Assembly (NCBI RefSeq): GCF_001586775.1
Contig: NZ_LQXS01000002.1
Coordinates: 558,001 to 622,000, forward strand
Reading direction: 5' to 3'
From: Sphingobacterium populi
Lineage (GTDB): Bacteria > Bacteroidota > Bacteroidia > Sphingobacteriales > Sphingobacteriaceae
Length of the DNA: 64,000 bases
Shown here: piece after piece, positions 1-8,933 of the stretch
How positions within the stretch are numbered: position 1 is the first letter of the stretch
Layout of the letters: each line of letters opens with the position of its first letter
Notes under the pieces: model-generated
Seen by the model: the letters and a program-made list of their open reading frames with translations, nothing else
What the model was told of the DNA's origin: nothing
Database searches by the model: none
Made by a program: the position numbers and the translations under genes

Positions 1-880
1 CATCTGTAAATACGCCACTTAGCGCAGTGGTATCCATTAATAACTCCGTGTATTCCAAAGCACGGAAGTAGGTTGAAGTAACAGGCAACCGGGTAAGCAA
101 TCCTTGTCCGCTACGCACTAGCGTATCGAAGCCGATGTGGCTTATTTCATAACGTTGACGCTCTAACTCATAATAGTGCTTACTGAAAAAGCCATGGTCG
201 TAACGACGAATTTCTATTATATCCGCTATACTATCTTGAATATGGGTAAAACGCCAGTCGCCATGCGGAAATCCTTCCTGATCGAACTGCCCTTCGATGC
301 GCAAATTTGGGGCGGAGCCGCGCAAAGCGCCTTGTGGCTGCCCCATTTCGTAAGAAAATTGAGCATAATAAGTCGTGTCTGCCGCGTACGAATCCACTAA
401 GTTACGATCAATCAACTCGTATTGTCCGTTGACGATGCCAGATTTGAATGTGGTTTTGATCAACGATTCTTGTCCATTCACGTCGTAGACCACTCTTGCG
501 TCTAATGCTTGCGGATTGCCAGATACAGTAAAATCCCGCGATACGAATCGCCAAGGACCGTTTTTTATATTTCCAGAAAAGGGCCCGTCTAATACAAAAC
601 CATGAATGGTATCGCTATCCTGATAATGTTCTATAAATTGCTGAAAGCGAAAGTTGCCATTCTTTACTGTGTCGTCGGCCACCATTGTATAGTCATAGAT
701 CGCTGTTCCAGTTACCGAGTCGAGTAGTCTGTATCGGCCTTCATATCGCTGTGTAGGCTCCTGTGCATGCAGCACAGAAGTACTTAGAAGCAAAATACAT
801 GTAAAACAGAAGGATAAGGTGACGAATTGATGAATGAGGTATTGCGAAAGAAAAAATCTATAGATATGCCTATAAATCAT
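1..880 (-). CDS. Secreted MORN-like repeat protein, cut by window edge
   Basis: The frame is open from an ATG at 880 to the window edge, giving about 293 residues with the C-terminus missing. The N-terminus has a basic stretch, a hydrophobic core and an Ala-Gln end (LHAQ), a typical Bacteroidota Sec signal. The body holds spaced G-x-F/G-x-W-R-F units (for example FSGNIKNGPWRF and EGQFDQ...GDWRF), which resemble the MORN-like repeats of Bacteroidota surface proteins. No enzyme motif is visible. A promoter-like pair lies just upstream. The function is unknown; an exported or periplasmic structural or binding protein is the most that can be inferred. Confidence 0.6.
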   Translation of the reverse strand, partial: MIYRHIYRFFLSQYLIHQFVTLSFCFTCILLLSTSVLHAQEPTQRYEGRYRLLDSVTGTAIYDYTMVADDTVKNGNFRFQQFIEHYQDSDTIHGFVLDGPFSGNIKNGPWRFVSRDFTVSGNPQALDARVVYDVNGQESLIKTTFKSGIVNGQYELIDRNLVDSYAADTTYYAQFSYEMGQPQGALRGSAPNLRIEGQFDQEGFPHGDWRFTHIQDSIADIIEIRRYDHGFFSKHYYELERQRYEISHIGFDTLVRSGQGLLTRLPVTSTYFRALEYTELLMDTTALSGVFTD

Positions 881-934
881 TAGTTGTTCGTGTTTAGAAA
901 TTAAGTACAGTGCGAAAGACAGGTAGCGTGTCTT

Positions 935-963
935 TAAAATTATCCAATTCGATAAAAATACAA
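935..963 (-). promoter_or_regulatory. Promoter of the MORN-like gene
   Basis: On the minus strand a TTG (961-963) stands 18 nt from TAATTTTA (935-942), one base off the Bacteroidota -7 box TAnnTTTG. The predicted start lies near 928, leaving a leader of about 48 nt before the ATG at 880. Confidence 0.35.
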
Positions 964-1014
964 ATTTTTATGTAATCAGCAACTTATTCGTTCACACGTA
1001 GCGCTAAGTAGGTG

Positions 1015-1818
1015 CTACACCACTTTTCTATGACGAATGATTTTGGCGAGCATAAGAGGAAAAAATCGCTTTAGATAAGCTCCCATTACTTCCTGGCCTC
1101 CAATAAAAGCTTGGTTTTTTCTATTTGCTATGGCTACAAGCATTTTTTTTGCACATTTTTCTACAGCGACACCTTTACTCGTAGCGTCATCCATTGTACC
1201 TTGTGGTGTGCCATCACCGGTCAATGCGTTGATAGAAATATTAGTTTGCACGTAACCCGGACAGATAATTGTGATTAGAATATTCTTGGAATACATTTCG
1301 GCTCGTAATGCATCAAAGAATCCGTGCAATGCATGCTTGGCAGCTGCATAACTGCTGCGCATCGGCGCAGCAAAAGCGCCCATTAAACTGGATACAACGA
1401 CGATATGACCACTTTCCGCAGTTATCATATGCGGTAATATGGCCTTAGTAAGTGCTACGGTTCCAAAAAAGTTAATATTCATCAGGCGCATATCCACATC
1501 CAAGCTTGTTTCAATGGCTAAAGAGCGTTGGGATATTCCTGCGTTATTAATCATGATATCCACTTTTCCAAATGCGCGCGTAGCTTGCGCTACAGCATCT
1601 GGGAGTGTTGCAGTATCTTCCAGATCCAACGGTAATATCACGTACCGATCTGCATCAAGTTTGGCATTTTGTGCGACCTCGTTTAGTTCTTTTTCTTTTC
1701 TAGACGACAGGATGATGTTTGCTGTGGTTTTAGATGCTAATTCATATACTAGCGCTTCACCTATGCCAGACGAAGCGCCTGTTATCCAGATCACTTTATT
1801 ATCGAAGTACTTTTTCAT
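1015..1818 (-). CDS. Short-chain dehydrogenase/reductase
   Basis: A 267-residue classical SDR. It has the Rossmann nucleotide-binding motif TGASSGIG near residues 14-21, the NNAGIS motif near residue 90, and the catalytic Ser plus YxxxK (S-YAAAKHAL) near residues 155-160. These fit an NAD(P)-dependent alcohol/ketone oxidoreductase of the DHRS7-like group. The substrate cannot be read from sequence. It lies 63 nt downstream of the FAD dehydrogenase on the same strand, so the two may be co-transcribed and act on related substrates (inference). The ATG at 1818 gives the expected family N-terminus. Confidence 0.85.
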   Translation of the reverse strand: MKKYFDNKVIWITGASSGIGEALVYELASKTTANIILSSRKEKELNEVAQNAKLDADRYVILPLDLEDTATLPDAVAQATRAFGKVDIMINNAGISQRSLAIETSLDVDMRLMNINFFGTVALTKAILPHMITAESGHIVVVSSLMGAFAAPMRSSYAAAKHALHGFFDALRAEMYSKNILITIICPGYVQTNISINALTGDGTPQGTMDDATSKGVAVEKCAKKMLVAIANRKNQAFIGGQEVMGAYLKRFFPLMLAKIIRHRKVV

Positions 1819-1881
1819 TGCTGTCTTGTTTTAGATATGCTACGACTCGTGTTTTTGTATTTGATGAGTTAATGAGCTTTT

Positions 1882-3540
1882 TTAAAGCCTTGCAATGTAC
1901 TGCCCGGCCTTCATTCCCGAGAAAATGCAACCGCCGAGAAAGGTGCCTTCCAAAGCTCGGTATCCATGCATGCCGCCACCGCCGAAGCCCGCTGCTTCGC
2001 CTACAGCGTACAAACCCTGGATTACTCCATCATCTTCCTGTAATACCTGTGCATTAAGATTGGTTTTAATACCGCCCAATGTTTTACGAGTAAGAATATG
2101 AAGACGAACGGCAATCAAGGGGCCGTTTTTAGGATCTAAGATTTTATGTAAAGCCGCGACACGACCTAATCGATCTCCCATGTATTTTCGGGTATTTCGG
2201 ATATAATTGACTTGGGTGTCTTTCGAATAGTTATTGTCTAGTTCACGATCTCTGGCGTCGATCTGCTCCTTAATTTTTTTATAATCTAATAGGTTTTCGC
2301 CAGATAGTTCATTCATTTTATCGACCAACGTTTCCAGATTATCTGATACCAGAAAGTCCTTACCGTATTTTTTGAAAGCTTCCACAGGATCAGGAGCTTT
2401 TGTACCAAAGAGTCTTTTCACAACTCGCCAGTAATCTTTATCTGTAATATCAGGGTTTTGTTCTGATCCAGAAAGCGCAAATTCTTTTTTGATTATTTTT
2501 TGAGTAAGGATAAACCAAGAGTAGGTGAAGCCCGTATTCTGTAAATATTTCAAAGTCCCCAAGGTGTCGAAGCCCGGTAGATATGGCGCTGGGAGTCGCG
2601 TTCCTCGAGCATCAAACCACATGGAGGATGGCCCGGGTAATATTCTGATGCCGTGGTTTGGCCATATGGGATTCCAGTTTTGTATTCCTTCTGTATAATG
2701 CCACATTCTGTCGCGATTAATAATGTGTGCTCCATACTGCGCTGAGATACCGATCATTTTCCCATCAACATAGCTTGGAACTCCGCAAAGCATGTCTTTC
2801 GGAGCGGCTCCTAATCGATCTGGCCAATTTGTACCAACCAATTCCGCGTTGGCTCCTATGCCTCCAGAGGCAATAATCACGTGGTCAGCATAATATTCGA
2901 AGGGCGCAATAATGTTTCTGTTTGTAGCGACTCCTCTTGCCTTGTCATCACGCTCCAAAATATTGCCCTTTACGCCTTTTACGATATGGTTCTCCATCAC
3001 CAATGCCGTGACGCTGTGGCGAAATCTCATCTGTAACAGTCCCTTACTTTGGGCTTCATATGCTTTATCTACAAAAGGTTTTACTACGCCGGTGCCAGTT
3101 CCCCAGCTAACGTGAAAACGAGGTACAGAATTTCCGTGTCCGTCAGCAGATCCATCTCCGCGCTCAGCCCATCCTACCATAAATAGAAATCTGATGCCAA
3201 GCTTAGAGACGTAAGTATATTTTTCATTTGCGGCAAATTGCAAATAAGCTTCCGCCCATTTCCGCGGCCAGTAATCATCTTCACGATCAAAGTTTGCAGT
3301 GCCTTTCCAATCCTGAAGTGCGAGTTCATAAGAATCTTTTATTCCCATTCGCCGCTGCTGGGGTGAGTTAATCAGAAATAATCCGCCGAAAGACCAAAAA
3401 GCTTGTCCTCCGATATTTGCTTCGGTTTCTTGATCCAGTAGAAGCACTTTTTTTCCAACCTTCGTGATTTCCATGGCAGCAGTTAGTCCTGCCAAGCCGG
3501 CGCCAATAATGATAACATCTGGTTGATAAGAAGATTTCAT
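1882..3540 (-). CDS. FAD-binding dehydrogenase (KsdD/fumarate reductase-like)
   Basis: A 552-residue flavoprotein of the FAD_binding_2 family. The N-terminal dinucleotide-binding motif GAGLAGLTAA is near residues 13-22, followed by a conserved glutamate (LLDQE). A second glycine-rich flavin contact (VIIASGGIGAN) lies mid-protein, and the C-terminal GLYAVGEAAGFGGGG motif is typical of the family. Length and motifs match proteins annotated as 'FAD-binding dehydrogenase', related to 3-ketosteroid delta-1-dehydrogenase. No signal peptide is seen, so it is probably cytoplasmic. The substrate is unknown. It probably forms a unit with the SDR gene downstream and is divergent from the rhamnosidase gene. 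Confidence 0.8.
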   Translation of the reverse strand: MKSSYQPDVIIIGAGLAGLTAAMEITKVGKKVLLLDQETEANIGGQAFWSFGGLFLINSPQQRRMGIKDSYELALQDWKGTANFDREDDYWPRKWAEAYLQFAANEKYTYVSKLGIRFLFMVGWAERGDGSADGHGNSVPRFHVSWGTGTGVVKPFVDKAYEAQSKGLLQMRFRHSVTALVMENHIVKGVKGNILERDDKARGVATNRNIIAPFEYYADHVIIASGGIGANAELVGTNWPDRLGAAPKDMLCGVPSYVDGKMIGISAQYGAHIINRDRMWHYTEGIQNWNPIWPNHGIRILPGPSSMWFDARGTRLPAPYLPGFDTLGTLKYLQNTGFTYSWFILTQKIIKKEFALSGSEQNPDITDKDYWRVVKRLFGTKAPDPVEAFKKYGKDFLVSDNLETLVDKMNELSGENLLDYKKIKEQIDARDRELDNNYSKDTQVNYIRNTRKYMGDRLGRVAALHKILDPKNGPLIAVRLHILTRKTLGGIKTNLNAQVLQEDDGVIQGLYAVGEAAGFGGGGMHGYRALEGTFLGGCIFSGMKAGQYIARL

Positions 3541-3781
3541 GTGCTAGTTTGCTTGATTAGTAGAGTAAGTTATGGTATTTGTGGGAAATAATTTTCGTTG
3601 GATGATGTTTTTTGTCGTATTGTCAATCAATGACTACTGCTTTTCGCATCATAATTAACGTCATGTTCTAAACTGCGTTCCGAATAATTTCATTAGAAGT
3701 ACTATATTTATGGCTATATCAGCCTTGTAAACATACTTTATGACCTGTATAACCGACCGTTGTACGCATTTCAAAATTTTA

Positions 3782-6463
3782 ATGATCTCGACCCATTCTC
3801 CTATTGCTTCTCTATTGATAAAGAGCTTATCTGTATTGCTATCCCTATTTATTATGTGTCAGTGCGTTATGGCAAATACTGTTGATGGATCGCCTTCCGA
3901 CCTTCGTTGCGAACACCTGGTAAATCCGCTCGGTATAGATAGTGATCATCCGCGATTGAGCTGGAAGCTCAATGATAATCGACAGGGCGCAGTTCAGACC
4001 GCTTATCGTATTCTCGTGGATACGGATTCGATGGCGGTGGCGAACGACCGCGGACAAATCTGGGATACAGGAAAACAAATAGACGATAAGATATTACTGA
4101 CATTTGAGGGTAAGGCGTTGCAGCCGCAAACGCGGTATTTCTGGAAAGTAATCGCATGGGATAAGGATGGAAAAGACCACCGTTCGGAGGTCAGCATTTT
4201 TGAAACCGGAAAAATGGGCACGGATCAATGGCAAGGAGCTTGGATTAGCGATCATCATGGCATTGATCACAAACCCGCACCTTATTTTCGAAAGGAGTTT
4301 ACACTGAAAAAAGAAGTTGCTCGTGCTCGCGCATACATTGCTGTGGCCGGATTGTACGAGCTGTCGCTCAACGGACAAAAGGTGGGAGATCATCGTTTGG
4401 ATCCGATGTATACGCGATTTGATCGGCGAACGCTTTACGTCACGCATGATGTGACGGCACAGTTGCAGGAAGGTCAAAACGCGCTCGGCGTGGTATTAGG
4501 CAACGGTTGGTACAATCATCAATCGTTGGGCGTATGGGATTTTCATAATGCGCCCTGGCGAGCAAGACCGACTTTTTGTTTAGATCTTCATGTCGTGTAC
4601 ACCGATGGTACGGCAGAAACTATCAAATCCGAGCGCGATTGGAAAACGTCCTCAGGACCGATTACCTTCAATAGTATTTATACAGCTGAACATTATGATG
4701 CGCGATTAGAACAGGCAGGTTGGGATAGTCCGGGATTTGATGATCAGAAATGGCAAGGTGTTCGTTACCGTAGTTTTCCCTCCGCCAATATTGTTTCGCA
4801 ACAAATGGTGCCTATCCGGTTTGGTCGTCGGTACGAACCGCAATCCGTCCAAAAGATCAATGATTGCACTTATGTATTTGATATGGGGCAAAATATGGCA
4901 GGCGTTACGCATGTCCGAGCAAAGGGCGCGGAAGGCACAATCCTAAAGATCAAACATGGTGAACGACTGCATAACGACGGTCGGATCGACTTGTCAAATA
5001 TTGATGTGTATTACCACGGTGATAAGGAAGAAGATCCTTTCCAAACTGATATTTTGACGCTGAGCGGAAGAAAAGAAGATCAGTTCACCGCGAAATTCAA
5101 CTATAAAGGATTTCGCTATGTGGAGATAAGTAGCAGTGAACCAATTCATTTAGATGCTAGCAATGTAACGGCATTTTTTATGCATAGTGATGTAGCGCCG
5201 CTAGGCGAAGTGAAAACATCCTCTAAACTAATTAACGATTTGTGGCGCGTCACTAATAATGCGTATCTGTCCAATTTGATGGGATACCCAACGGATTGTC
5301 CGCAACGCGAAAAGAATGGTTGGACGGGCGATGGGCATTTGGCTATTGAGACCGCTTTATACAATTTTGAGGGAATCACCGTGTACGAAAAATGGATTGC
5401 TGATCATCGCGATGAGCAGCAACCAAATGGCGTTTTGCCCGACATTATTCCGACAGGCGGTTGGGGTTATGGCACAGCAAATGGTCTGGATTGGACAAGT
5501 ACAATTGCGATCATTCCATGGCAAGTTTATATGTTCTATGGTGATTCGAAATTGTTGGCAGATTCGTATGAAAACATCAAACGGTATGTGGATTATGTCG
5601 AGCGGATTAGTCCTACCGGGCTGACGACTTTTGGTCGGGGAGATTGGGTGCCGGTGCAGTCCACATCGAATCTAGAATTGACTTCTTCAGTCTATTTCTA
5701 TACCGATGCCTTTATTCTGGCAAAAGCAGCTAAACTTTTTGGGAAAACTCAAGATCAACAAAAATATGAAGCATTGAGCCAAAAAATTAAAAATGCGATC
5801 AATACCAAGTTCCTAGATCGAGAGCAAGGCATATATGCCGATGGTACACAGACGGAATTGAGTGTGCCTTTGTTTTGGAAAGTCGTGCCAGAAGATATGA
5901 TTGCAAAAGTAGCCGCCAATTTGAATAAAAAAGTAGAAGAAACTAATTTCCATCTTGATGTCGGTGTTTTAGGCGCAAAGGCATTATTGGATGCTTTGAA
6001 AGACAACGGTTATGGAGCGACAGCGTATAAAGTTGCGGTGCAAGATACTTATCCGTCGTGGGGTTGGTGGGTAGTGAATGGAGCAACTACCTTATTAGAA
6101 AATTGGGATTTGCAGGCTGAAAGAGACATTTCGGATAATCACATGATGTTTGGCGAGATCGGAGGTTGGTTTTTCAAATCTATCGGAGGCATACATCCTG
6201 ATCCAGAGCGACCAGGTTTTAAACATACCTTGCTGCGCCCAATGTTTCCACAAGGATTGGCACATTCGGAAGTGAGTCATCGTTCGCCATATGGTACTAT
6301 AGTTTCCAAATGGAAGCGGAATGCTGATAAGACGGTAACGTATACCGTAACTATTCCTGCTAACGCCAGCGCAACACTTTACCTGCCGGAAAATGCAGCC
6401 AAAAATTCGCCGCAAAAATTAATTGCGGGCACACATAGTATAAAGGTCAAGCTGAAGGAATAG
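3782..6463 (+). CDS. Secreted alpha-L-rhamnosidase, GH78
   Basis: About 893 residues from the ATG at 3782; an in-frame ATG at 3740 would add 14 residues ahead of the signal peptide (cleavage near VMA). Layout: an N-terminal beta domain starting with LRCEHLVNPLGI, the Bac_rhamnosid_N region, the (alpha/alpha)6 barrel, and a C-terminal beta domain. The family signature DCPQREKNGWTGDGH is present; its Glu (codon 5309-5311) sits where GH78 enzymes carry the general acid. The later GEIGGWFF segment may hold the base. It probably removes terminal rhamnose from plant glycosides or pectin in the periplasm or outside. No SusC/SusD pair is adjacent, so it is not in a classical polysaccharide locus here. 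Confidence 0.9.
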   Translation: MISTHSPIASLLIKSLSVLLSLFIMCQCVMANTVDGSPSDLRCEHLVNPLGIDSDHPRLSWKLNDNRQGAVQTAYRILVDTDSMAVANDRGQIWDTGKQIDDKILLTFEGKALQPQTRYFWKVIAWDKDGKDHRSEVSIFETGKMGTDQWQGAWISDHHGIDHKPAPYFRKEFTLKKEVARARAYIAVAGLYELSLNGQKVGDHRLDPMYTRFDRRTLYVTHDVTAQLQEGQNALGVVLGNGWYNHQSLGVWDFHNAPWRARPTFCLDLHVVYTDGTAETIKSERDWKTSSGPITFNSIYTAEHYDARLEQAGWDSPGFDDQKWQGVRYRSFPSANIVSQQMVPIRFGRRYEPQSVQKINDCTYVFDMGQNMAGVTHVRAKGAEGTILKIKHGERLHNDGRIDLSNIDVYYHGDKEEDPFQTDILTLSGRKEDQFTAKFNYKGFRYVEISSSEPIHLDASNVTAFFMHSDVAPLGEVKTSSKLINDLWRVTNNAYLSNLMGYPTDCPQREKNGWTGDGHLAIETALYNFEGITVYEKWIADHRDEQQPNGVLPDIIPTGGWGYGTANGLDWTSTIAIIPWQVYMFYGDSKLLADSYENIKRYVDYVERISPTGLTTFGRGDWVPVQSTSNLELTSSVYFYTDAFILAKAAKLFGKTQDQQKYEALSQKIKNAINTKFLDREQGIYADGTQTELSVPLFWKVVPEDMIAKVAANLNKKVEETNFHLDVGVLGAKALLDALKDNGYGATAYKVAVQDTYPSWGWWVVNGATTLLENWDLQAERDISDNHMMFGEIGGWFFKSIGGIHPDPERPGFKHTLLRPMFPQGLAHSEVSHRSPYGTIVSKWKRNADKTVTYTVTIPANASATLYLPENAAKNSPQKLIAGTHSIKVKLKE

Positions 6464-6589
6464 GTGTTCAGTAAATACTTTTTTAGCTATTTGTCATCTT
6501 ATTGCGTATGGCTAATCTAGTTTTATCTTGAATAGTATCCCGCTTCGTGTCATCGTTTTGTCTGAAATTAAAAAATAGTTCGAAATAAT

Positions 6590-6619
6590 TTTGATAGTGT
6601 ATTTTTTACACTATCTTTG
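6590..6619 (+). promoter_or_regulatory. Promoter of putative small RNA
   Basis: TTTG (6590-6593) and TATCTTTG (6612-6619) are separated by 18 nt, an exact match to the Bacteroidota -33/-7 pattern. Transcription should start near 6626. No start codon with a usable reading frame follows before the hairpin terminator at 6653-6690. The sequence from 6464 to 6589 shows nothing I can identify. Confidence 0.6.
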
Positions 6620-6625
6620 TGTCAT

Positions 6626-6690
6626 CATAATTTAGGTTTATAATTGGTTAGTAAAGGTTTTCATTCTCCCCGTTTGAAAACCTTTTTTTT
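6626..6690 (+). ncRNA. Putative small RNA or terminated leader
   Basis: A consensus promoter is followed within about 65 nt by an 11-bp perfect stem (6653-6663 with 6675-6685, loop of 11 nt carrying a CCCC run) and then eight T in all, a textbook intrinsic terminator. No ORF fits inside. The unit therefore looks like a short stand-alone transcript. The next gene has its own promoter at 6806-6836, which argues against a plain leader, although read-through regulation is possible. I do not recognise an RNA family. Confidence 0.5.
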
Positions 6691-6805
6691 ATGCCATTAA
6701 TCGGAGATATTAACACCAAATCCAAGTTACTTTCCTTGAATACTCTTTCACCTCACATCTTCTCGGTGACCAATATTACGGCAAATACTATTTTTTATAG
6801 TTTTA

Positions 6806-6836
6806 TTGCTAATAAAATTAGTTTTATTTATATTTG
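6806..6836 (+). promoter_or_regulatory. Promoter of radical SAM gene
   Basis: TTG (6806-6808) and TATATTTG (6829-6836) with 20 nt between them match the Bacteroidota consensus. The start is predicted near 6843, so the upstream in-frame start at 6834 would not be transcribed. This supports the ATG at 6888 as the true start. Confidence 0.6.
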
Positions 6837-6887
6837 GTAATCAGATTGGTCGTAAGAAAATCAATCATCGAATCCAAAAAAAATAGT

Positions 6888-8144
6888 ATGGCAGACGATC
6901 GGATTAAGGAAAAGTTGGAAATTTTGGCCGATGCGGCGAAATACGATGTTAGTTGTAGTTCGAGCGGAAGCGATCGAAAAAACAAGAAAGGTGGTTTAGG
7001 AAATACAGGAGCTGGCATCTGTCATACCTATACGGAAGATGGTCGCTGTGTATCGCTACTCAAAATATTGCTCACAAATCATTGTATTTTCGATTGCGCC
7101 TACTGTGTTTCAAGAAGGAGCAATGATATTAAACGCGCGGCATTCACGGTACAAGAAGTTGTTGATTTAACTATAAATTTTTACCGAAGGAATTATATTG
7201 AAGGTCTTTTTTTAAGCTCGGGCATTTTCAAGAATGCAGATTATACCATGGAAAGATTAGTGCTAATTGCCAAAAAACTACGACAAGAGCATAATTTCAA
7301 TGGCTATATCCATCTAAAAACAATTCCCGGTGCATCTGACGATTTGCTCAACGAAGCAGGTTTGTACGCCGATCGCTTAAGTGTAAATCTGGAAATACCG
7401 ACTGAGACGGGTTTGAAACTATTAGCTCCAGAGAAGAATCGGAAAGACATGGATGTGCCGATGGATTATTTAAAAAATCAGATCATTCGCACTAAAGAAG
7501 AGAAGAAGATTTTTCGCTCTACCCCCAAATTTGCGCCTGCTGGCCAAAGTACACAGATGATTATCGGTGCCTCGGGCGAATCCGATATGCATATTATGAA
7601 GACGGCAGACCATTATTATTCGCAGTATAATTTAAAACGAGTGTATTACTCTGGATACATACCGATTTCTAACGACAATCGTCTTCCCGGTCTTGGATCA
7701 GATGTGCCTGTGATACGCGAAAATCGACTCTATCAATCCGATTGGCTGTTGCGTTTTTATGGTTTTAAGCGCGATGAAATAGTGAACGAACGCCATCCGA
7801 ATTTAGACCTCGATATCGATCCAAAATTGGGTTGGGCCTTGCGAAATATGCATCAGTTTCCGGTCGATATTAACCGTGCACCTTACGAGGCGATTGTACG
7901 TGTACCTGGAATCGGTGTTACTTCGGCCAAAAAGATTGTTGCTGCGCGAAGATTCGGTGCACTACGGATGGAACATTTGCAAAAAATTGGAATATCAGCC
8001 AATAAAGTGCGCTACTTTATATCCTGTCAAGGTTTTGTGCCGCTAATGTCGGATCGGCCAGCCGAAATGATTAAACATTACATCTTGGCAGCCTCGCACA
8101 CCAAGTACAAAAAGGTATTTAATCAACAATTGACTTTATTCTAA
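6888..8144 (+). CDS. Putative DNA modification/repair radical SAM protein
   Basis: 418 residues from the ATG at 6888. The radical SAM cluster motif CIFDCAYC supplies Cys66, Cys70 and Cys73 (CxxxCxxC). The family N-terminus KLEILADAAKYDVSCSSSG and the C-terminal helix-hairpin-helix (VPGIGVTSAKKIV, about residues 340-352) match the TIGR03916 family, a group with suspected nucleic-acid binding but no proven reaction. The stop overlaps the next start by one base (TAATG), so the two are translationally coupled. The partner is TIGR03915-like, the usual companion of this family. The reaction and DNA target are unknown. Confidence 0.85.
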   Translation: MADDRIKEKLEILADAAKYDVSCSSSGSDRKNKKGGLGNTGAGICHTYTEDGRCVSLLKILLTNHCIFDCAYCVSRRSNDIKRAAFTVQEVVDLTINFYRRNYIEGLFLSSGIFKNADYTMERLVLIAKKLRQEHNFNGYIHLKTIPGASDDLLNEAGLYADRLSVNLEIPTETGLKLLAPEKNRKDMDVPMDYLKNQIIRTKEEKKIFRSTPKFAPAGQSTQMIIGASGESDMHIMKTADHYYSQYNLKRVYYSGYIPISNDNRLPGLGSDVPVIRENRLYQSDWLLRFYGFKRDEIVNERHPNLDLDIDPKLGWALRNMHQFPVDINRAPYEAIVRVPGIGVTSAKKIVAARRFGALRMEHLQKIGISANKVRYFISCQGFVPLMSDRPAEMIKHYILAASHTKYKKVFNQQLTLF

Positions 8145-8926
8145 TGTTGGCCATGCAGCAACGAATCACGTTGTCCTACGATGGTAGCTGGGTCGGATTG
8201 TTAACCGCTCTATTCGAGGTCTACGAATATAAGTTTGTGTCAGCGACGATACGGAGCGATGCGTACGCCGATCAAGCCGATCTCTTTGGCGCACGGCATG
8301 AAGTACATACTGATGAGGCGAAAGCTGCACGCGTAAAAAAAGGAATTATTCATCGGGTAGGGAAGAAGGATTTTCAGGAATTATATGCGGCTTACCTTTC
8401 CGAATTGGATGGTGTAGAAGATCTTATCTTGCGATTGGTGCGTCATTATCTTACGCCTGAAGGAGTGAATTTATCTCGAAATTATGGACATGAAGATGTG
8501 TTGCGCATCAAACAAATAAATAAATCGGTATCGCGTGAGCGACACCGATTCAAGGCTTTTGTGCGGTTTCGGAAATTAAGTGATGAGCTGTTTTTTGCCA
8601 AAATTGATCCTGACTTTAACGTTTTGCCACTCATCATTCCGCATTTTAGAGATCGCTACGCGGATCAATCGTGGGTGATTTATGATATCAAGCGCGATTA
8701 TGGCGTTTATTATAATCAGACCGAGGTGGTGGAAATTCATCTAAGCGATCTTCCTTCCGAAGCGGAGCTAATCGCTCGTGGTGAAGAGCGTGAAGCTTTA
8801 TACGATGAATTATGGCGTCGGTATTTTCGTAGTACCAATATCACCGAACGTAAAAATACCAAACTGCATCTTCAGCATGTACCAAAGCGTTACTGGAAGT
8901 ACCTTAATGAGAAGTTTGATCTTTAG
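8144..8926 (+). CDS. TIGR03915-type DNA metabolism protein (DUF4130, UDG-like)
   Basis: 260 residues, coupled to the radical SAM gene by a one-base stop/start overlap. The opening YDGSWVGLLTALFEVYE and the central region with SRERHRFKAFVRFRKL match the TIGR03915 companion family; its C-terminal part is related to a uracil-DNA glycosylase-like fold (DUF4130). The family is described as probably DNA-associated, without a demonstrated activity. Cytoplasmic; no signal or membrane segment. It ends seven bases before the convergent metQ gene, with no clear terminator between them. Confidence 0.8.
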   Translation: MLAMQQRITLSYDGSWVGLLTALFEVYEYKFVSATIRSDAYADQADLFGARHEVHTDEAKAARVKKGIIHRVGKKDFQELYAAYLSELDGVEDLILRLVRHYLTPEGVNLSRNYGHEDVLRIKQINKSVSRERHRFKAFVRFRKLSDELFFAKIDPDFNVLPLIIPHFRDRYADQSWVIYDIKRDYGVYYNQTEVVEIHLSDLPSEAELIARGEEREALYDELWRRYFRSTNITERKNTKLHLQHVPKRYWKYLNEKFDL

Positions 8927-8933
8927 TAATTTA

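Noticed and set aside
1439..1834. 131-codon plus-strand frame opposite the SDR gene
   Set aside because: Low-complexity Ser-rich product opposite a clear SDR; shadow frame.
4094..4477. 127-codon minus-strand frame inside the rhamnosidase gene
   Set aside because: It lies wholly opposite a convincing GH78 gene, has no family sequence and no promoter. It is a shadow frame.
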